Shown here: in pieces, positions 24,637 to 35,578 of the stretch | How the letters are laid out: every line of letters starts with the position of its first letter | Numbering within the stretch: position 1 is the stretch's first letter | NCBI RefSeq assembly: GCF_004331455.1 | Contig: NZ_SJJR01000011.1 | Location: 1-64,000, forward strand | Direction: 5' to 3' | DNA from: Micromonospora zingiberis | GTDB lineage: Bacteria > Actinomycetota > Actinomycetes > Mycobacteriales > Micromonosporaceae | DNA length: 64,000 bases | The notes under the pieces: model-generated | The model's input: the letters and a program-made list of their open reading frames with translations, nothing else | Database searches by the model: none | What the model was told of the DNA's origin: nothing | Made by a program: the position numbers and the translations under genes

Positions 24637-25431
24637 TTACAGTTCGGAAACCACCACGTCGACCTGGCGTGGCCGCCCCGGTGCCGACGGCTGCTCGGAC
24701 ACCGCGTACTTCAACTCGCCGAGCGCACCCACCAGCGCGTCGACGCTGCGCGGGCGGACACCGTGCAGGAGCAGGTCACGGACCAGCCGGCCCTTGGTGG
24801 CCTTGTTGAAGTGGCTGACCACCGAACGCACCGGCACCCCGTCGACCTCCCGCTCGTGCAGCACCCGTACGGTGACGGTCCGTTCGGCCAGCTCACCGCG
24901 GGGCGTCCAGGCGGCGGCGTAGGCGCCGGAGCGCAGGTCGAGCACCGGGCCGGCCCCGGCCGCCGTGGTCAGCGCCGGCCCCAGCACCCGCCGCCAGAGC
25001 GCCGGCAGCGCGCCGAGGCCGGGCAGCCGGGCCCCGATCGGGCAGCGGTACGACGGGATCCGGTCGGTCAGCCGTACCGCACCCCACAGGCCGGAGCTGA
25101 TCAACACCTGCCGGGCCGCCGCCCGGTGCGCCGCCGGCGGGAGGGTGGCCAGATCCAGGGCCTCGTAGAGCACCCCGGTGTAGATCCGCCCGGCCGGTGC
25201 GGTGGCCGACCGTTCCAGGCGGGCGTTGCGGCGCAACTCGCCGTGTTGACCGGCGCCGAGCCCGAGCGCGGCCAGCGCCGCCTCCGGCGGCCCGGCGCTG
25301 AGCGTGACCAACCCGGCCAGCACCTGTTCGCGGACGGGGTTCAGCTCCGGCAGCGAGAGCCGGGCCAGGTCCAGGCGGCGACCGGCGCCGGCCTCGGCCT
25401 TGCCCTCCGAGGGCGGCAGCAGGATGAGCAT
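24637..25431 (-). CDS. yaaA: YaaA/DUF328 family peroxide-stress protein
   Basis: The 264-residue protein starts MSMLILLPPSEGK, the hallmark of the YaaA family, and carries YTGVLYEALDL, LISSGLWGAVRLTDRIPSYR and VVSHFNKATKGRL, all family blocks. YaaA binds DNA and limits intracellular iron during peroxide stress in E. coli. ATG 25431 has GAGGAG 7 nt upstream. Length is typical. Confidence 0.9.
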   Translation of the reverse strand: MLILLPPSEGKAEAGAGRRLDLARLSLPELNPVREQVLAGLVTLSAGPPEAALAALGLGAGQHGELRRNARLERSATAPAGRIYTGVLYEALDLATLPPAAHRAAARQVLISSGLWGAVRLTDRIPSYRCPIGARLPGLGALPALWRRVLGPALTTAAGAGPVLDLRSGAYAAAWTPRGELAERTVTVRVLHEREVDGVPVRSVVSHFNKATKGRLVRDLLLHGVRPRSVDALVGALGELKYAVSEQPSAPGRPRQVDVVVSEL

Positions 25432-25498
25432 CGACAGACTCCTCGACGTCCCGGACCGCACCATCCGCGCCGGGGGTCCGGCCAGCGTACGGCCCGGC

Positions 25499-27130
25499 TC
25501 ACCGCCACGGCCGCAGCGGCGTCGGTGGGTGGTAGACGCGATAGCCGCCGACCTCGGCCACCAACGCGGCGTCCGCCCGGTCGCCGAGCAACTCCCGCAG
25601 CCGCCGATCGGCCGGCGTGCCCGCCTCCAACACGTACCCGGGTCGTGCCGAGCGCGCCAGCCGCCACCAGTACGCCGGATAGCGGTTCTGCCCCGGATGC
25701 AGGTCACCGTCGAGCACCCCGCAGACCACCTCCTCTGCGGTGTTGAAGACCAGTCGGTTGCAGGTCCAGTACTCCCCGTACACCTCGTGCAGCCCGGCGG
25801 CGCGGACCGTCTCGGCGAGCTGGCGGGACTGCCGCTCCTGCACCCGACCCGGCGCCGCGCCGACGGTGGCGAACAGCACGGTGACCACCAGCGACGTCGC
25901 CGCCAGCGCGGCCAGCACGGCGGTGGCCAGCGCGCCGGCCAGCCGGCCCGCCGCGCCGACCGTGCCCCGCCAGCAGGCCACCGCCGCGACCCACAACGGC
26001 CACAGCACCGCCGGCAGCGACAGTTGCAGCACCGACAGGTAGCGGGCGTTGCCCAGCGGATCCGTCGCGGCGAGCGAACTGCGCACGTACGCCAGCAGGG
26101 TCAGCGCCGCACCGGCGAGCAGCGCCAGGTGCACCACCGGGACCACCCGCTCAGCCCGCCCGACCAGCCGGCGGTACGCGAGCCCGGCGAGTACCGCCGC
26201 GACGACCAGCAACACCGGGTAGAGCAGGCCGAACCACTCCTGCCAGCGGGCGCAGCCCTGCACCGGACACAGCCCGGCGGCCAGTGGCACCCCCTCCAGC
26301 AGTCCGCCGTCGAGCCGCTGCGACCACGACGGCGCCGGCCCGTCCGCGCCGCTGATCCGGCCCAGCACCGACAGGGAGTCCTGCCCGGGCGGGGCCACCA
26401 GGTTGTCGCGGATCATCGGGGCGACCCCGACCGCGAACCCGGCGGCCAACAGCAGACCCGCCCAGCCGAGCAGTTCCCGGCGCAGCACCCAGAGCAGCGC
26501 CAGCCCGGCCACCGCCAGGTACGGCACGATCAGCCAGTCCGACCAGAGGGCCAGCCCGGCGAGCAACCCGAAGCCGCCGACCGCCAACCCTCGGTGCCGC
26601 AGCGTGCCCCGGGCCAGTCCCACCACGATCAGCAGCATCGCCAGCACGGCGACCTTGACCTCCGGCCGGCCGCCGACGGTCGTCACCTGGTCCCGGATGA
26701 CCCGCTCGGAACCGAGCGTCAGCAGCCCGACGATCGTGGTGGCGAACCACGGTGAACCGATCCGCCGGGTCAGCCGGTGGACCAGCCAGAGGAACACCGC
26801 GTAGAGCACGAGCACCGGCAGCCGCAGCGCCGGCCAGCTCGGCCCGGTCACCGCGATCAGGGGCGCGGCCAGGTACGACTGCAGCATGCCCATGTAGCGC
26901 TGGCCGTACAGGAAGACCGGATGTTCCCGGCCCTGCGCGATGTGCAGCGCGGCCAACCCGAAGGTCGCCTCGTCGCTGTTGGCCACCGGCACGGTGTGCA
27001 ACACCAGGTACAACCGGTAGCCGACCCCGAGCACGCCGAGGATCAGCGCGACCAGGGCGGGCCGGTCGAGCCGTGGCTGCCACCGTCCGCGCCGTCGCTG
27101 TGCTTCCGACCCTGCTCGTGGCACGACCAT
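25499..27130 (-). CDS. GT-C-like glycosyltransferase family 39-type membrane protein
   Basis: The 543-residue protein has about ten hydrophobic segments and an early acidic loop PVANSDEATFGLAALHIAQG after the first segment, the position of the catalytic Asp in PMT/ArnT-like GT-C enzymes that use polyprenyl-phosphate sugars. The C-terminal ~130 residues are soluble and contain several Cys. It is probably a mannosyl- or other sugar transferase acting outside the membrane. No operon partner is evident. Confidence 0.75.
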   Translation of the reverse strand: MVVPRAGSEAQRRRGRWQPRLDRPALVALILGVLGVGYRLYLVLHTVPVANSDEATFGLAALHIAQGREHPVFLYGQRYMGMLQSYLAAPLIAVTGPSWPALRLPVLVLYAVFLWLVHRLTRRIGSPWFATTIVGLLTLGSERVIRDQVTTVGGRPEVKVAVLAMLLIVVGLARGTLRHRGLAVGGFGLLAGLALWSDWLIVPYLAVAGLALLWVLRRELLGWAGLLLAAGFAVGVAPMIRDNLVAPPGQDSLSVLGRISGADGPAPSWSQRLDGGLLEGVPLAAGLCPVQGCARWQEWFGLLYPVLLVVAAVLAGLAYRRLVGRAERVVPVVHLALLAGAALTLLAYVRSSLAATDPLGNARYLSVLQLSLPAVLWPLWVAAVACWRGTVGAAGRLAGALATAVLAALAATSLVVTVLFATVGAAPGRVQERQSRQLAETVRAAGLHEVYGEYWTCNRLVFNTAEEVVCGVLDGDLHPGQNRYPAYWWRLARSARPGYVLEAGTPADRRLRELLGDRADAALVAEVGGYRVYHPPTPLRPWR

Positions 27131-27192
27131 CGCCCCCGTCGCCGTCCCGACCGGAGTGTTTCACGACCGGCCGCCGGCCCGTGCGCGGTTGC

Positions 27193-27261
27193 CCTTGATC
27201 GTCTGCATTCCACCGACTTTCGCCACGGCGTGTCTGGTCAGCGAAGTGCAGACGATCAAGG
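27193..27261. repeat. Dispersed inverted-repeat element with 15-bp arms
   Basis: CCTTGATCGTCTGCA (27193-27207) and its exact complement (27247-27261) flank 39 bp. The element fills most of the gap between the membrane protein and the App1-like gene. I recall similar TTGATCGTCTGCA elements in Micromonospora/Salinispora intergenic regions. It may act as a cruciform or RNA hairpin between these divergent genes. Confidence 0.7.
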
Positions 27262-27313
27262 AGGCCGGGTCTCCGCGTGGCCGAGGTCGTCGGGGTGTGG
27301 CAGGGTTGCAGAC

Positions 27314-28354
27314 GTGCCACCCACTCCCGCTGGCCAGCTGGCCGTACCAAATCTGCACCGGGCCGCACGGATCGAGGACGCGGTGCACGCCCTGGTCGAG
27401 CGTCGACTACGGCGGACGGGCTGGCGGGTCAACATCATCGCCTACACCGGGTACGGCGCGCCCGGTTGGGTACGGGTGATGTGCCGGGTGCTGTTGGGAC
27501 GGCCGGACACCCGCCAGCGGGGGCGGCTGGAGAAGGTCCGCGGCTGGCGGAGCTTCACCACCCTGCCGGCCAAGCACGTCACCGTCACGATCGAGACCGG
27601 CGGGGTGGTGCACGAGGCGCAGGCGGACCGCAGCGGCTTCGTCGACACCGTGGTCGAGACGGAACTGCCACCCGGTTGGGGTTCGGTACGGCTCAGCACG
27701 CCGGACGCCGAGCCGGTCGAGGCGCCGGTGCGCATCCTGGACCCGGAGGTCCGTTTCGGCATCCTCTCCGACATCGACGACACGGTGATGGTGACCGCGC
27801 TGCCCCGCCCGCTGCTCGCCGCGTGGAACACCTTCGTCCTCGACGAGCACGCCCGGGCGGCGGTGCCCGGCATGGCGGTGCTGTACGAGCGGCTGGTCAC
27901 CGCCCACCCCGGCGCGCCGGTGTTCTACCTGTCCACCGGCGCGTGGAACGTGGCCCCCACGCTGACCCGCTTCCTGTCCCGGCACCTCTACCCGGCCGGG
28001 CCGCTGCTGCTCACCGACTGGGGGCCCACCCAGGACCGCTGGTTCCGCAGCGGCCGGGAACACAAGCGGGCCACCCTGGCCCGGCTGGCCAAGGAGTTTC
28101 CCGACGTACGCTGGCTGCTCGTCGGTGACGACGGCCAGCACGACCAGGAGATCTACCGGGAGTTCGCGGCCGCCCATCCGGACAACGTCGCCGGCGTGGC
28201 GATCCGCCGGCTCTCGCCCACCCAGGCGGTGCTGGCCGGTAGCCTGCCCGTCCCGCACGACCGCCCACAGGAGGGACCGGTGGGCCAGAAGTGGCTCTCC
28301 GCCCCCGACGGCGCCGGCCTGTGGACCCTCCTACGCGGCGCCGGCCTGGTCTGA
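27314..28354 (+). CDS. App1-family (DUF2183) phosphatase
   Basis: The 346-residue protein has the App1 (phosphatidate phosphatase APP1) catalytic domain, with the HAD-like motif SDIDDTVM (D153, D155, D156, T157) and later FYLSTGAWN, DWGPT and GDDGQHDQEIY. The N-terminal ~145 residues form the accompanying beta-rich region. GTG 27314 is 7 nt after CAGGGT (27301-27306), a possible -10 for a leaderless transcript. The likely substrate is phosphatidate or a related phospholipid. A 52-bp repeat begins 6 nt after the stop. Confidence 0.88.
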   Translation: MPPTPAGQLAVPNLHRAARIEDAVHALVERRLRRTGWRVNIIAYTGYGAPGWVRVMCRVLLGRPDTRQRGRLEKVRGWRSFTTLPAKHVTVTIETGGVVHEAQADRSGFVDTVVETELPPGWGSVRLSTPDAEPVEAPVRILDPEVRFGILSDIDDTVMVTALPRPLLAAWNTFVLDEHARAAVPGMAVLYERLVTAHPGAPVFYLSTGAWNVAPTLTRFLSRHLYPAGPLLLTDWGPTQDRWFRSGREHKRATLARLAKEFPDVRWLLVGDDGQHDQEIYREFAAAHPDNVAGVAIRRLSPTQAVLAGSLPVPHDRPQEGPVGQKWLSAPDGAGLWTLLRGAGLV

Positions 28355-28360
28355 GCCTGT

Positions 28361-28412
28361 AAGGAAGGGCACCTTATTAACGCCTCCGGTAGAGCAAGGG
28401 CCCCCTTTTAAC
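28361..28412 (+). repeat. 52-bp stop-codon-proximal repeat, copy 1
   Basis: It begins AAGGAAGGGCACCTT six nt after the App1-like stop codon and ends TTAAC. It contains two direct 15-bp half-repeats (GGGCACCTTATTAAC and GGGCCCCCTTTTAAC) 31 bp apart. Related copies lie at 29107-29158 (inverse) and 38617-38668. Confidence 0.9.
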
Positions 28413-28490
28413 GTTTTCGGCCGGGCGGTGCTGGCGTTGTCGCGCGGGGCCGGCGCCGGTTCGTCCGACCCCGGCCCGCGCGAACCAGCG

Positions 28491-29024
28491 TCAGCTGCCG
28501 GGGGTCAGCTCGACCTCGCCGGTGCAGCCAGCGAGGGTACGTCGATCTTCGAGTAGGTCGATGACGGCCTGCCGGTTGGCGATCCGGGCCTCCGACAGCG
28601 CGTCCGGGTTCTGCCGCTGCCCGGCGATGAAGGCGAGGTTGTTGCGTACCGCGCCGTCGAGGCCGTCGCAGTTCTCCGCCGCACCGCCGTTGAGCGCGGC
28701 GTTCGGGTCCGCGTCCGGCACCTCGACCTCGCCTGTGCAGCCGGCCGCCGCGCGTCGCTGTTCGAGCTGGTCGATGACGGCCTGCCGGTTGGCGATCCGG
28801 GCTTCGGAGAGCGCGTCCGGAAACACCAGTTGGTCGGCGATGAAGGCAAGGTTGTTGCCCACGGCGGTGTCGAGGCCCTCGCAGTTCTCGCTGGCCGAAC
28901 TGGTCCCGGTCGCCACCGCGAAGGCCACCCCCAGGGTCACCCCGATGGCGGCGATCCCCGCCATTTTCCGCTGTCGTGGTGACGTGCCGCGACCACTCCG
29001 GGCCGTACGCCTGCTGCTTGCCAT
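28491..29024 (-). CDS. Secreted protein with a duplicated ~65-residue Cys-paired domain
   Basis: The 177-residue protein has a signal peptide (residues ~1-45; IAAIGVTLGVAFAVATGTSSASE) and two tandem copies of one domain. Each copy begins ENCxGLDxAVxNNLAFIAxQ, continues PDALSEARIANRQAVIDxLE and ends AGCTGEVE, so each has one Cys pair. An Asp/Pro-rich linker (VPDADPNAALNGGA) joins them. ATG 29024 has GGAGG 4 nt upstream. No family is recognised. Internal identity is high at DNA level, implying recent duplication. The gene is bracketed by inverse copies of the 52-bp repeat. Confidence 0.75.
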   Translation of the reverse strand: MASSRRTARSGRGTSPRQRKMAGIAAIGVTLGVAFAVATGTSSASENCEGLDTAVGNNLAFIADQLVFPDALSEARIANRQAVIDQLEQRRAAAGCTGEVEVPDADPNAALNGGAAENCDGLDGAVRNNLAFIAGQRQNPDALSEARIANRQAVIDLLEDRRTLAGCTGEVELTPGS

Positions 29025-29106
29025 CGATCCTCCGCCTCGTCGTCCACTGCCTCCAGTGGTACGGCGCGCAGGTCCGGACGGTTCACCACCCGACCGTGCG
29101 GGCGGT

Positions 29107-29158
29107 GTTAACAAGGGGCCCTTCCTCTACCGGAGGCGTTAACAAGGTGCCCTTCCTT
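29107..29158 (-). repeat. 52-bp stop-codon-proximal repeat, copy 2
   Basis: This is an inverse-orientation copy whose first base in the reading direction of glgB directly follows the glgB stop codon (29159-29161). Its two direct halves read GTTAACAAGGGGCCC and GTTAACAAGGTGCCC on the plus strand. Confidence 0.92.
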
Positions 29159-31248
<2,090 letters not shown>

Positions 31249-31261
<13 letters not shown>

Positions 31262-33345
31262 CGGGCGTCCTTCATGGCGGAGGCGGTGCCGCTGCGGGGA
31301 CCGGCGGCAGTGGTGGGCACGGTGGTGGCGATCGGCGCGGGCGTGACGGCAGCGACCGTTGCGGTGGCCGGGGCGGGGGCGTCGGGCCGCCGCAGGACGA
31401 ACACGTGCGCGGGTTGCAGGTACGGGTCGAGCCGGACCGCGTTGCGCTGCCCCCAGTCGTAGCTGGCACCGGTCAGCTCGTCGTGCACGGTGAACCGATC
31501 GTGCCAGTCCAGGCCCAGCGCCGGCAGGTCCAGGGTGGTGTTGCCCCACTGCACGGTGTGCGAGTCGAACGAGCAGACCACCAGCACCGTGTTGCCGGTG
31601 ACCGGGTCGCGTTTGGACCAGCAGAGCAGTGCCGGGTTGTCGATGTCGTGGAAGACCAGGTTCCGCAGGTGGCGCAGGGCCGGGTTCTGCCGGCGGACCC
31701 GGTTCAGGGTGGCGATGAACGGGGCCAGCGACCGCCCCTGCGCCTCCGCCTCGCTCCAGTCGCGGGGGCGCAGCTCGTACTTCTCGTTGTCGATGTATTC
31801 CTCTGCGCCGGGCCGGGCGACGTGCTCGAACAGCTCGAAGCCGGCGTACATGCCCCAGGAGGGGGAGAGCAGCGCGGCCAGCACCGCCCGGATCTTGAAC
31901 ATCGGCGGACCGCCGTGCTGCAACGAGGAGTGCAGGATGTCCGGCGTGTTGGGCCAGAAGTTCGGCCGCATGTAGTCGGCCGAGGCCACCAGCTCCGCGC
32001 AGTACTCCCGCATCTCGGCGGCGGAGGTCCGCCAGGTGAAGTACGTGTACGACTGGGTGAAGCCGACCTTCGCCAGCCCGTGCATCATCGCCGGTCGGGT
32101 GAACGCCTCGGCGAGGAACAGCACGTCCGGGTCGACCCGCTTGACCTCCCAGATCAGCCAGTGCCAGAAGTCGACGGGCTTGGTGTGCGGGTTGTCCACC
32201 CGGAAGATCTTCACGCCCTCGCCGACCCAGTGCAGCACCACCCGCAGCACCTCGGCGCGAATACCGTCGGGGTCGTTGTCGAAGTTCAGCGGGTAGATGT
32301 CCTGGTACTTCTTCGGCGGGTTCTCCGCGTACGCGATGCTGCCGTCGGCCCGGGTGGTGAACCACTCCGGGTGCTCGGTCACCCACGGGTGGTCGGGGGC
32401 GCACTGCAACGCCAGGTCCATCGCCACCTCCAGGCCCTGCTCGGCGGCGGCGGCGACGAAGTCGCGGAAGTCCGCCGGCGTACCCAGGTCGGGGTGGATG
32501 GCGTCGTGCCCGCCCTCGGCGGCGCCGATCGCCCACGGCGAGCCGACGTCGTCGGGGCCGGCGACCAGGCTGTTGTTGGGGCCCTTGCGGTTGACCCGGC
32601 CGATCGGGTGGATCGGCGGCAGGTAGAGCACGTCGAAGCCCATCGCGGCCACGCCGGGCAGCCGCTCGGTCGCGGTGGCGAACGTGCCGGAGCGGGCCGG
32701 CGCGTCGACGGTGGCCGCGATGGCGCCCTCGGAGCGGGGGAAGAACTCGTACCAGGCGGAGAAGAGCGCCCGCTCACGATCCACCCAGATCCGGTACGTC
32801 TCGCCGGTGGTCACCAGCTCCCGTACCGGGTGTTCCCAGAGCAGGTCGGCCAGTTCCAGCGCCGGGCCCACCCGCTGCGGCAGCGGCTGGGCGATGTCGT
32901 TAAGCGTTCGTACCGCCTCGTCCAGGCTCACCCGCTCGGCGACCGGCACCAGGTCGGCGGCGGCGCGCAGCACGCGTACCCCCTCGGCCAGGTCGTTGGC
33001 CAGCTCTGCCGCGCCCTGGCCGGCGGCGATCTTCTTGGTCACCGCGTGTTGCCAGGTCAGGTACGGGTCGCTGAACGCCTCGACGGTGAAGATCCACTCA
33101 CCGACCGCGTCCGGGACGATGGTGGCGTGCCAGCGGTCCTGGCCGGGTTCGCCGGGGCGCATCCGGGTGAACGGGCGGGCCAGCCCGTCGGGGCCGAGCC
33201 AGACCACGTTGCAGCCGAGCGCGTCATGCCCCTCGCGGTAGGCCAGCGCCGTCACCGGCACCAGTTCCCCGACCACGGCGCGGGCCGGATAGCGCCCACA
33301 GGAGACGACGGGGGAGACGTCTTCGATCGGGAACCGTCCGCTCAC
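31249..33345 (-). CDS. glgE: Alpha-1,4-glucan:maltose-1-phosphate maltosyltransferase
   Basis: The 698-residue GH13_3 enzyme extends alpha-glucans using maltose-1-phosphate. Family blocks are DVLYLPPIHPIGRVNRKGPNN (split, 238-258), the nucleophile D384 in KIFRVDNPHTKPVDFWHW, acid E413 in VLFLAEAFTRP, and YAGFELFEH. An Ala/Thr/Pro-rich tail of ~45 residues precedes the overlap with glgB. GTG 33345 is 6 nt after TAGGTT, suggesting leaderless transcription. TreS and Pep2, usually found between glgE and glgB in mycobacteria and Streptomyces, are absent here. Confidence 0.97.
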
Positions 33346-33351
33346 CGCCCC

Positions 33352-33357
33352 AACCTA
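33352..33357 (-). promoter_or_regulatory. Putative -10 element for leaderless glgE-glgB transcript
   Basis: On the minus strand TAGGTT is followed by 6 nt and the GTG of glgE; no ribosome-binding site is present. Confidence 0.45.
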
Positions 33358-33467
33358 CTGTGGCAACCTGCCGCGCGCTCGTCCGACCACCAAACAAGAT
33401 CTTGGTACGCGGCCACCCGCGCCGGGACGTCGCCGCCCCGGATTCCCGGCCGCTGCCCCGTGATCCG

Positions 33468-33530
33468 CTCAACATCAGGGATGTTGCTGTGTCAACCCGG
33501 CCGGGAGGCAGCAACATCCCCGAAGTTGAG
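33468..33530. repeat. Dispersed inverted-repeat element with 23-bp arms
   Basis: Arms at 33468-33490 and 33508-33530 match as inverted repeats at 20 of 23 positions, around a 17-nt loop. The core is CAACATC...GATGTTGCTG. It lies between glgE and vapB. The following GTCGATCAAGGAGGTGCA is similar to sequence found beside the element at 27193. The rest of the 33358-33595 gap shows no gene. Confidence 0.75.
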
Positions 33531-33595
33531 TCGATCAAGGAGGTGCAAATGGGTGCGCTGGGCGTTTGACGTCGCCGGGCGTATCCGTCTTCTGA

Positions 33596-33617
33596 CACGT
33601 ATCGTTGGTATTACGTG
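33596..33617. promoter_or_regulatory. Palindromic candidate operator upstream of vapB
   Basis: CACGTA (33596-33601) and TACGTG (33612-33617) are exact complements with a 10-nt spacer. They end 16 nt before the vapB ATG. VapB-type antitoxins bind such palindromes to repress their own operon; the assignment is by position. Confidence 0.5.
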
Positions 33618-33632
33618 CTACGTGGAGGCGTC

Positions 33633-33872
33633 ATGAAGCTCAACAGCAAGGGGCAGGTCACGATCCCGGCCGCGTTGCGGGCACGGCACGGTCTGCATGA
33701 GGGCGACGAGGTCGACGTCGTCGAGGAGAACGGCGCGCTGCGGATCGTCCGGGTAAGCGGTGCGGAGAGCCGGGGGCAACGTCTGGTCCGGCACATGCGT
33801 GGCCGGGGAAGTGCCAAGCAGACCGAGCACATGTCGACCGACGACCTGATGGAGTTGTTGCGTGGCGAGTGA
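33633..33872 (+). CDS. vapB: AbrB/VapB-type antitoxin
   Basis: A 79-residue protein with an N-terminal swapped-hairpin AbrB/SpoVT fold: MKLNSKGQVTIPAALRARHGLHEGDEVDVV. A C-terminal tail (~45-79) should bind and block the toxin. ATG 33633 follows TGGAGG. Its stop overlaps the toxin GTG start by 11 bp, the usual antitoxin-first coupling. Confidence 0.92.
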   Translation: MKLNSKGQVTIPAALRARHGLHEGDEVDVVEENGALRIVRVSGAESRGQRLVRHMRGRGSAKQTEHMSTDDLMELLRGE

Positions 33873-34329
33873 TCGGCTCCGCGCTGTCGCACACCGATCC
33901 GCCGACTCGGCCACGACCCTGGTGGACACCAACGTACTGCTGGACATTTTCACCGACGATCCCCGATGGGGCGACTGGTCCAGCGCCGCGCTCGCGGAGG
34001 CCCGCGACGTTGGCGCCCTGGTCATCAACCCGATCGTCTACGCGGAGGTGTCCGTGCGTTTTGCCCGCATCGAGGACCTCGACGAGGCGTTGCCCGCTGG
34101 TGACTTTCTCCGTGAGGAACTGCCCTACCCGGCCGGCTTTCTGGCCGGCAAGGCGTACGTGGCCAACCGCACGCAGGGTGGCACCAAGCGATCCCCGATC
34201 GCTGACTTCTACATTGGGGCGCATGCCGCCGTGTGCGGGTACCGACTGCTCACCCGTGACGGCGCCCGTTACCGGACGTACTTTCCCAAGCTTGAATTGA
34301 TCACCCCCGACTACGCCAGGGAGCGGTAG
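33862..34329 (+). CDS. vapC: PIN-domain ribonuclease toxin
   Basis: The 155-residue PIN protein has acidic metal-binding residues in TLVDTNVLLDIF, INPIVYAEVS, and SPIADFYIGAHA...LTRD, the four-acid layout of VapC RNases. N-terminal ~18 residues before the fold are non-conserved. It is expressed with vapB. The gene is convergent with glgA and their 3' ends overlap by 19 bp. The module sits inside the glycogen region, interrupting glgE/glgA. Confidence 0.92.
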   Translation: MASDRLRAVAHRSADSATTLVDTNVLLDIFTDDPRWGDWSSAALAEARDVGALVINPIVYAEVSVRFARIEDLDEALPAGDFLREELPYPAGFLAGKAYVANRTQGGTKRSPIADFYIGAHAAVCGYRLLTRDGARYRTYFPKLELITPDYARER

Positions 34330-35507
34330 AGGTCGAGCGTCTGGCGGGCGATGGCGTCCCAGGAGAAGTGCTCGACCGCGCGGCGGCGACCGGCGCGGCC
34401 CAGCGTGGCGGCCCGCTCGGGGTCGGCGAGCAGCGTGTTCAGCCGTGCCGCCAGGTCGGCCTCGAAGCGTGCCGGGTCGGCCGGCGTGCCGTCGAGACCG
34501 GCCTGTTCGATCGGGACCAGCAGGCCGGTCTCGCCGTCGGCGACCACCTCGGGGATGCCCCCGGTGGCGGTGGCCACCACCGCCGTCTCGCAGGCCATCG
34601 CCTCCAGGTTGACGATGCCCATCGGCTCGTACACCGACGGGCAGACGAAGATGGTGGCGTGGGTGAGCACCTGGATCACCTCGGCCTTGGGCAGCATCTC
34701 GGCCACCCAGATCACCCCGGAGCGGCCCGAGCGCAGCTCGGCGACCAGGCCCTCCACCTCGGCGGCGATCTCCGGTGTGTCCGGTGCGCCGGCCAGCAGC
34801 ACGAGCTGGGTCTCCGGCGGCAGGTCGCGGGCGGCGCGCAGCAGGTACGGCAGGCCCTTCTGCCGGGTGATCCGGCCGACGTAGACCACGCTGGGCAGGG
34901 CCGGGTCGATGCCGAGCCGCGCCAACACGTCGGTGCCCGGATCCGGGGCGTACTGCGCGGTGTCGATGCCGTTGTAGATCACCTTGACCCGGTCCGGATC
35001 GATCGCCGGGTACGCGGTCAGCACGTCCCGGCGCATGCCCGCGCTGACCGCCACGATCGCGTCGGCGGACTCGTACGCGGTGCGTTCGCACCACGAGGAG
35101 AGCGCGTAGCCGCCGCCGAGCTGTTCGGCCTTCCACGGTCGCAGCGGCTCCAGGCTGTGCGCGGTCACCACGTGCGGTATTCCGTACAGCAGCTTCGCGG
35201 TGTGCCCGGCCAGGTTGGCGTACCAGGTGTGGCTGTGCACCACGTCCGCGCCGGCACACCCGGCGGCCATCTCCAGGTCCACGCCCATGGTCCGCAGCGC
35301 GGCGTTCGCGCCGGCCAGGGCGCTCGGCTCGGCGTACGCGGTGACGCCCGGCTCGCTGCGCGGCGCGCCGAAGCAGTGCACCCGGACCTCGGCGAGCCGA
35401 CGCAACTCCCGCGCCAGGTACTCGACGTGCACCCCGGCGCCGCCGTAGACCTCCGGCGGGTACTCGCGGGTGAGCAGGTCGACGCGGATCGGGGCGGAGT
35501 CGGTCAT
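34311..35507 (-). CDS. glgA: Actinobacterial glycogen synthase / maltose-1-phosphate synthase (GT4)
   Basis: The 398-residue GT-B enzyme belongs to the short actinobacterial GlgA family (mycobacterial Rv1212c/GlgM type), which uses ADP-glucose to make alpha-1,4-glucan or maltose-1-phosphate for GlgE. Motifs are REYPPEVYGGAGVHVEYLA at the N-terminus, HSHTWYANLAG, VIYNGID, YVGRITRQKGL, and VYEPMGIVNLEAMACETAVVAT with the catalytic Glu pair. ATG 35507 is preferred to GTG 35516 because an AGGG lies at suitable distance. With GlgE 1 kb away, maltose-1-phosphate synthesis is the likely role. It is divergent from glgC across 71 bp. Confidence 0.93.
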   Translation of the reverse strand: MTDSAPIRVDLLTREYPPEVYGGAGVHVEYLARELRRLAEVRVHCFGAPRSEPGVTAYAEPSALAGANAALRTMGVDLEMAAGCAGADVVHSHTWYANLAGHTAKLLYGIPHVVTAHSLEPLRPWKAEQLGGGYALSSWCERTAYESADAIVAVSAGMRRDVLTAYPAIDPDRVKVIYNGIDTAQYAPDPGTDVLARLGIDPALPSVVYVGRITRQKGLPYLLRAARDLPPETQLVLLAGAPDTPEIAAEVEGLVAELRSGRSGVIWVAEMLPKAEVIQVLTHATIFVCPSVYEPMGIVNLEAMACETAVVATATGGIPEVVADGETGLLVPIEQAGLDGTPADPARFEADLAARLNTLLADPERAATLGRAGRRRAVEHFSWDAIARQTLDLYRSLA

Positions 35508-35520
35508 GCCCGGCACCCTA

Positions 35521-35572
35521 GTACGGAACTGTGCCCGTACGAGTGGTGAAGTGGCACCGGGATGGATAGCGT
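35521..35572 (+). promoter_or_regulatory. glgA-glgC divergent promoter: palindrome and leaderless -10
   Basis: GTACGG (35521-35526) and CCGTAC (35535-35540) form an inverted repeat with an 8-nt spacer. TAGCGT (35567-35572) stands 6 nt before the glgC ATG (35579), indicating leaderless glgC mRNA. The palindrome is well placed to co-regulate both genes; the regulator is unknown. Confidence 0.45.
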
Positions 35573-35578
35573 CTGGTC

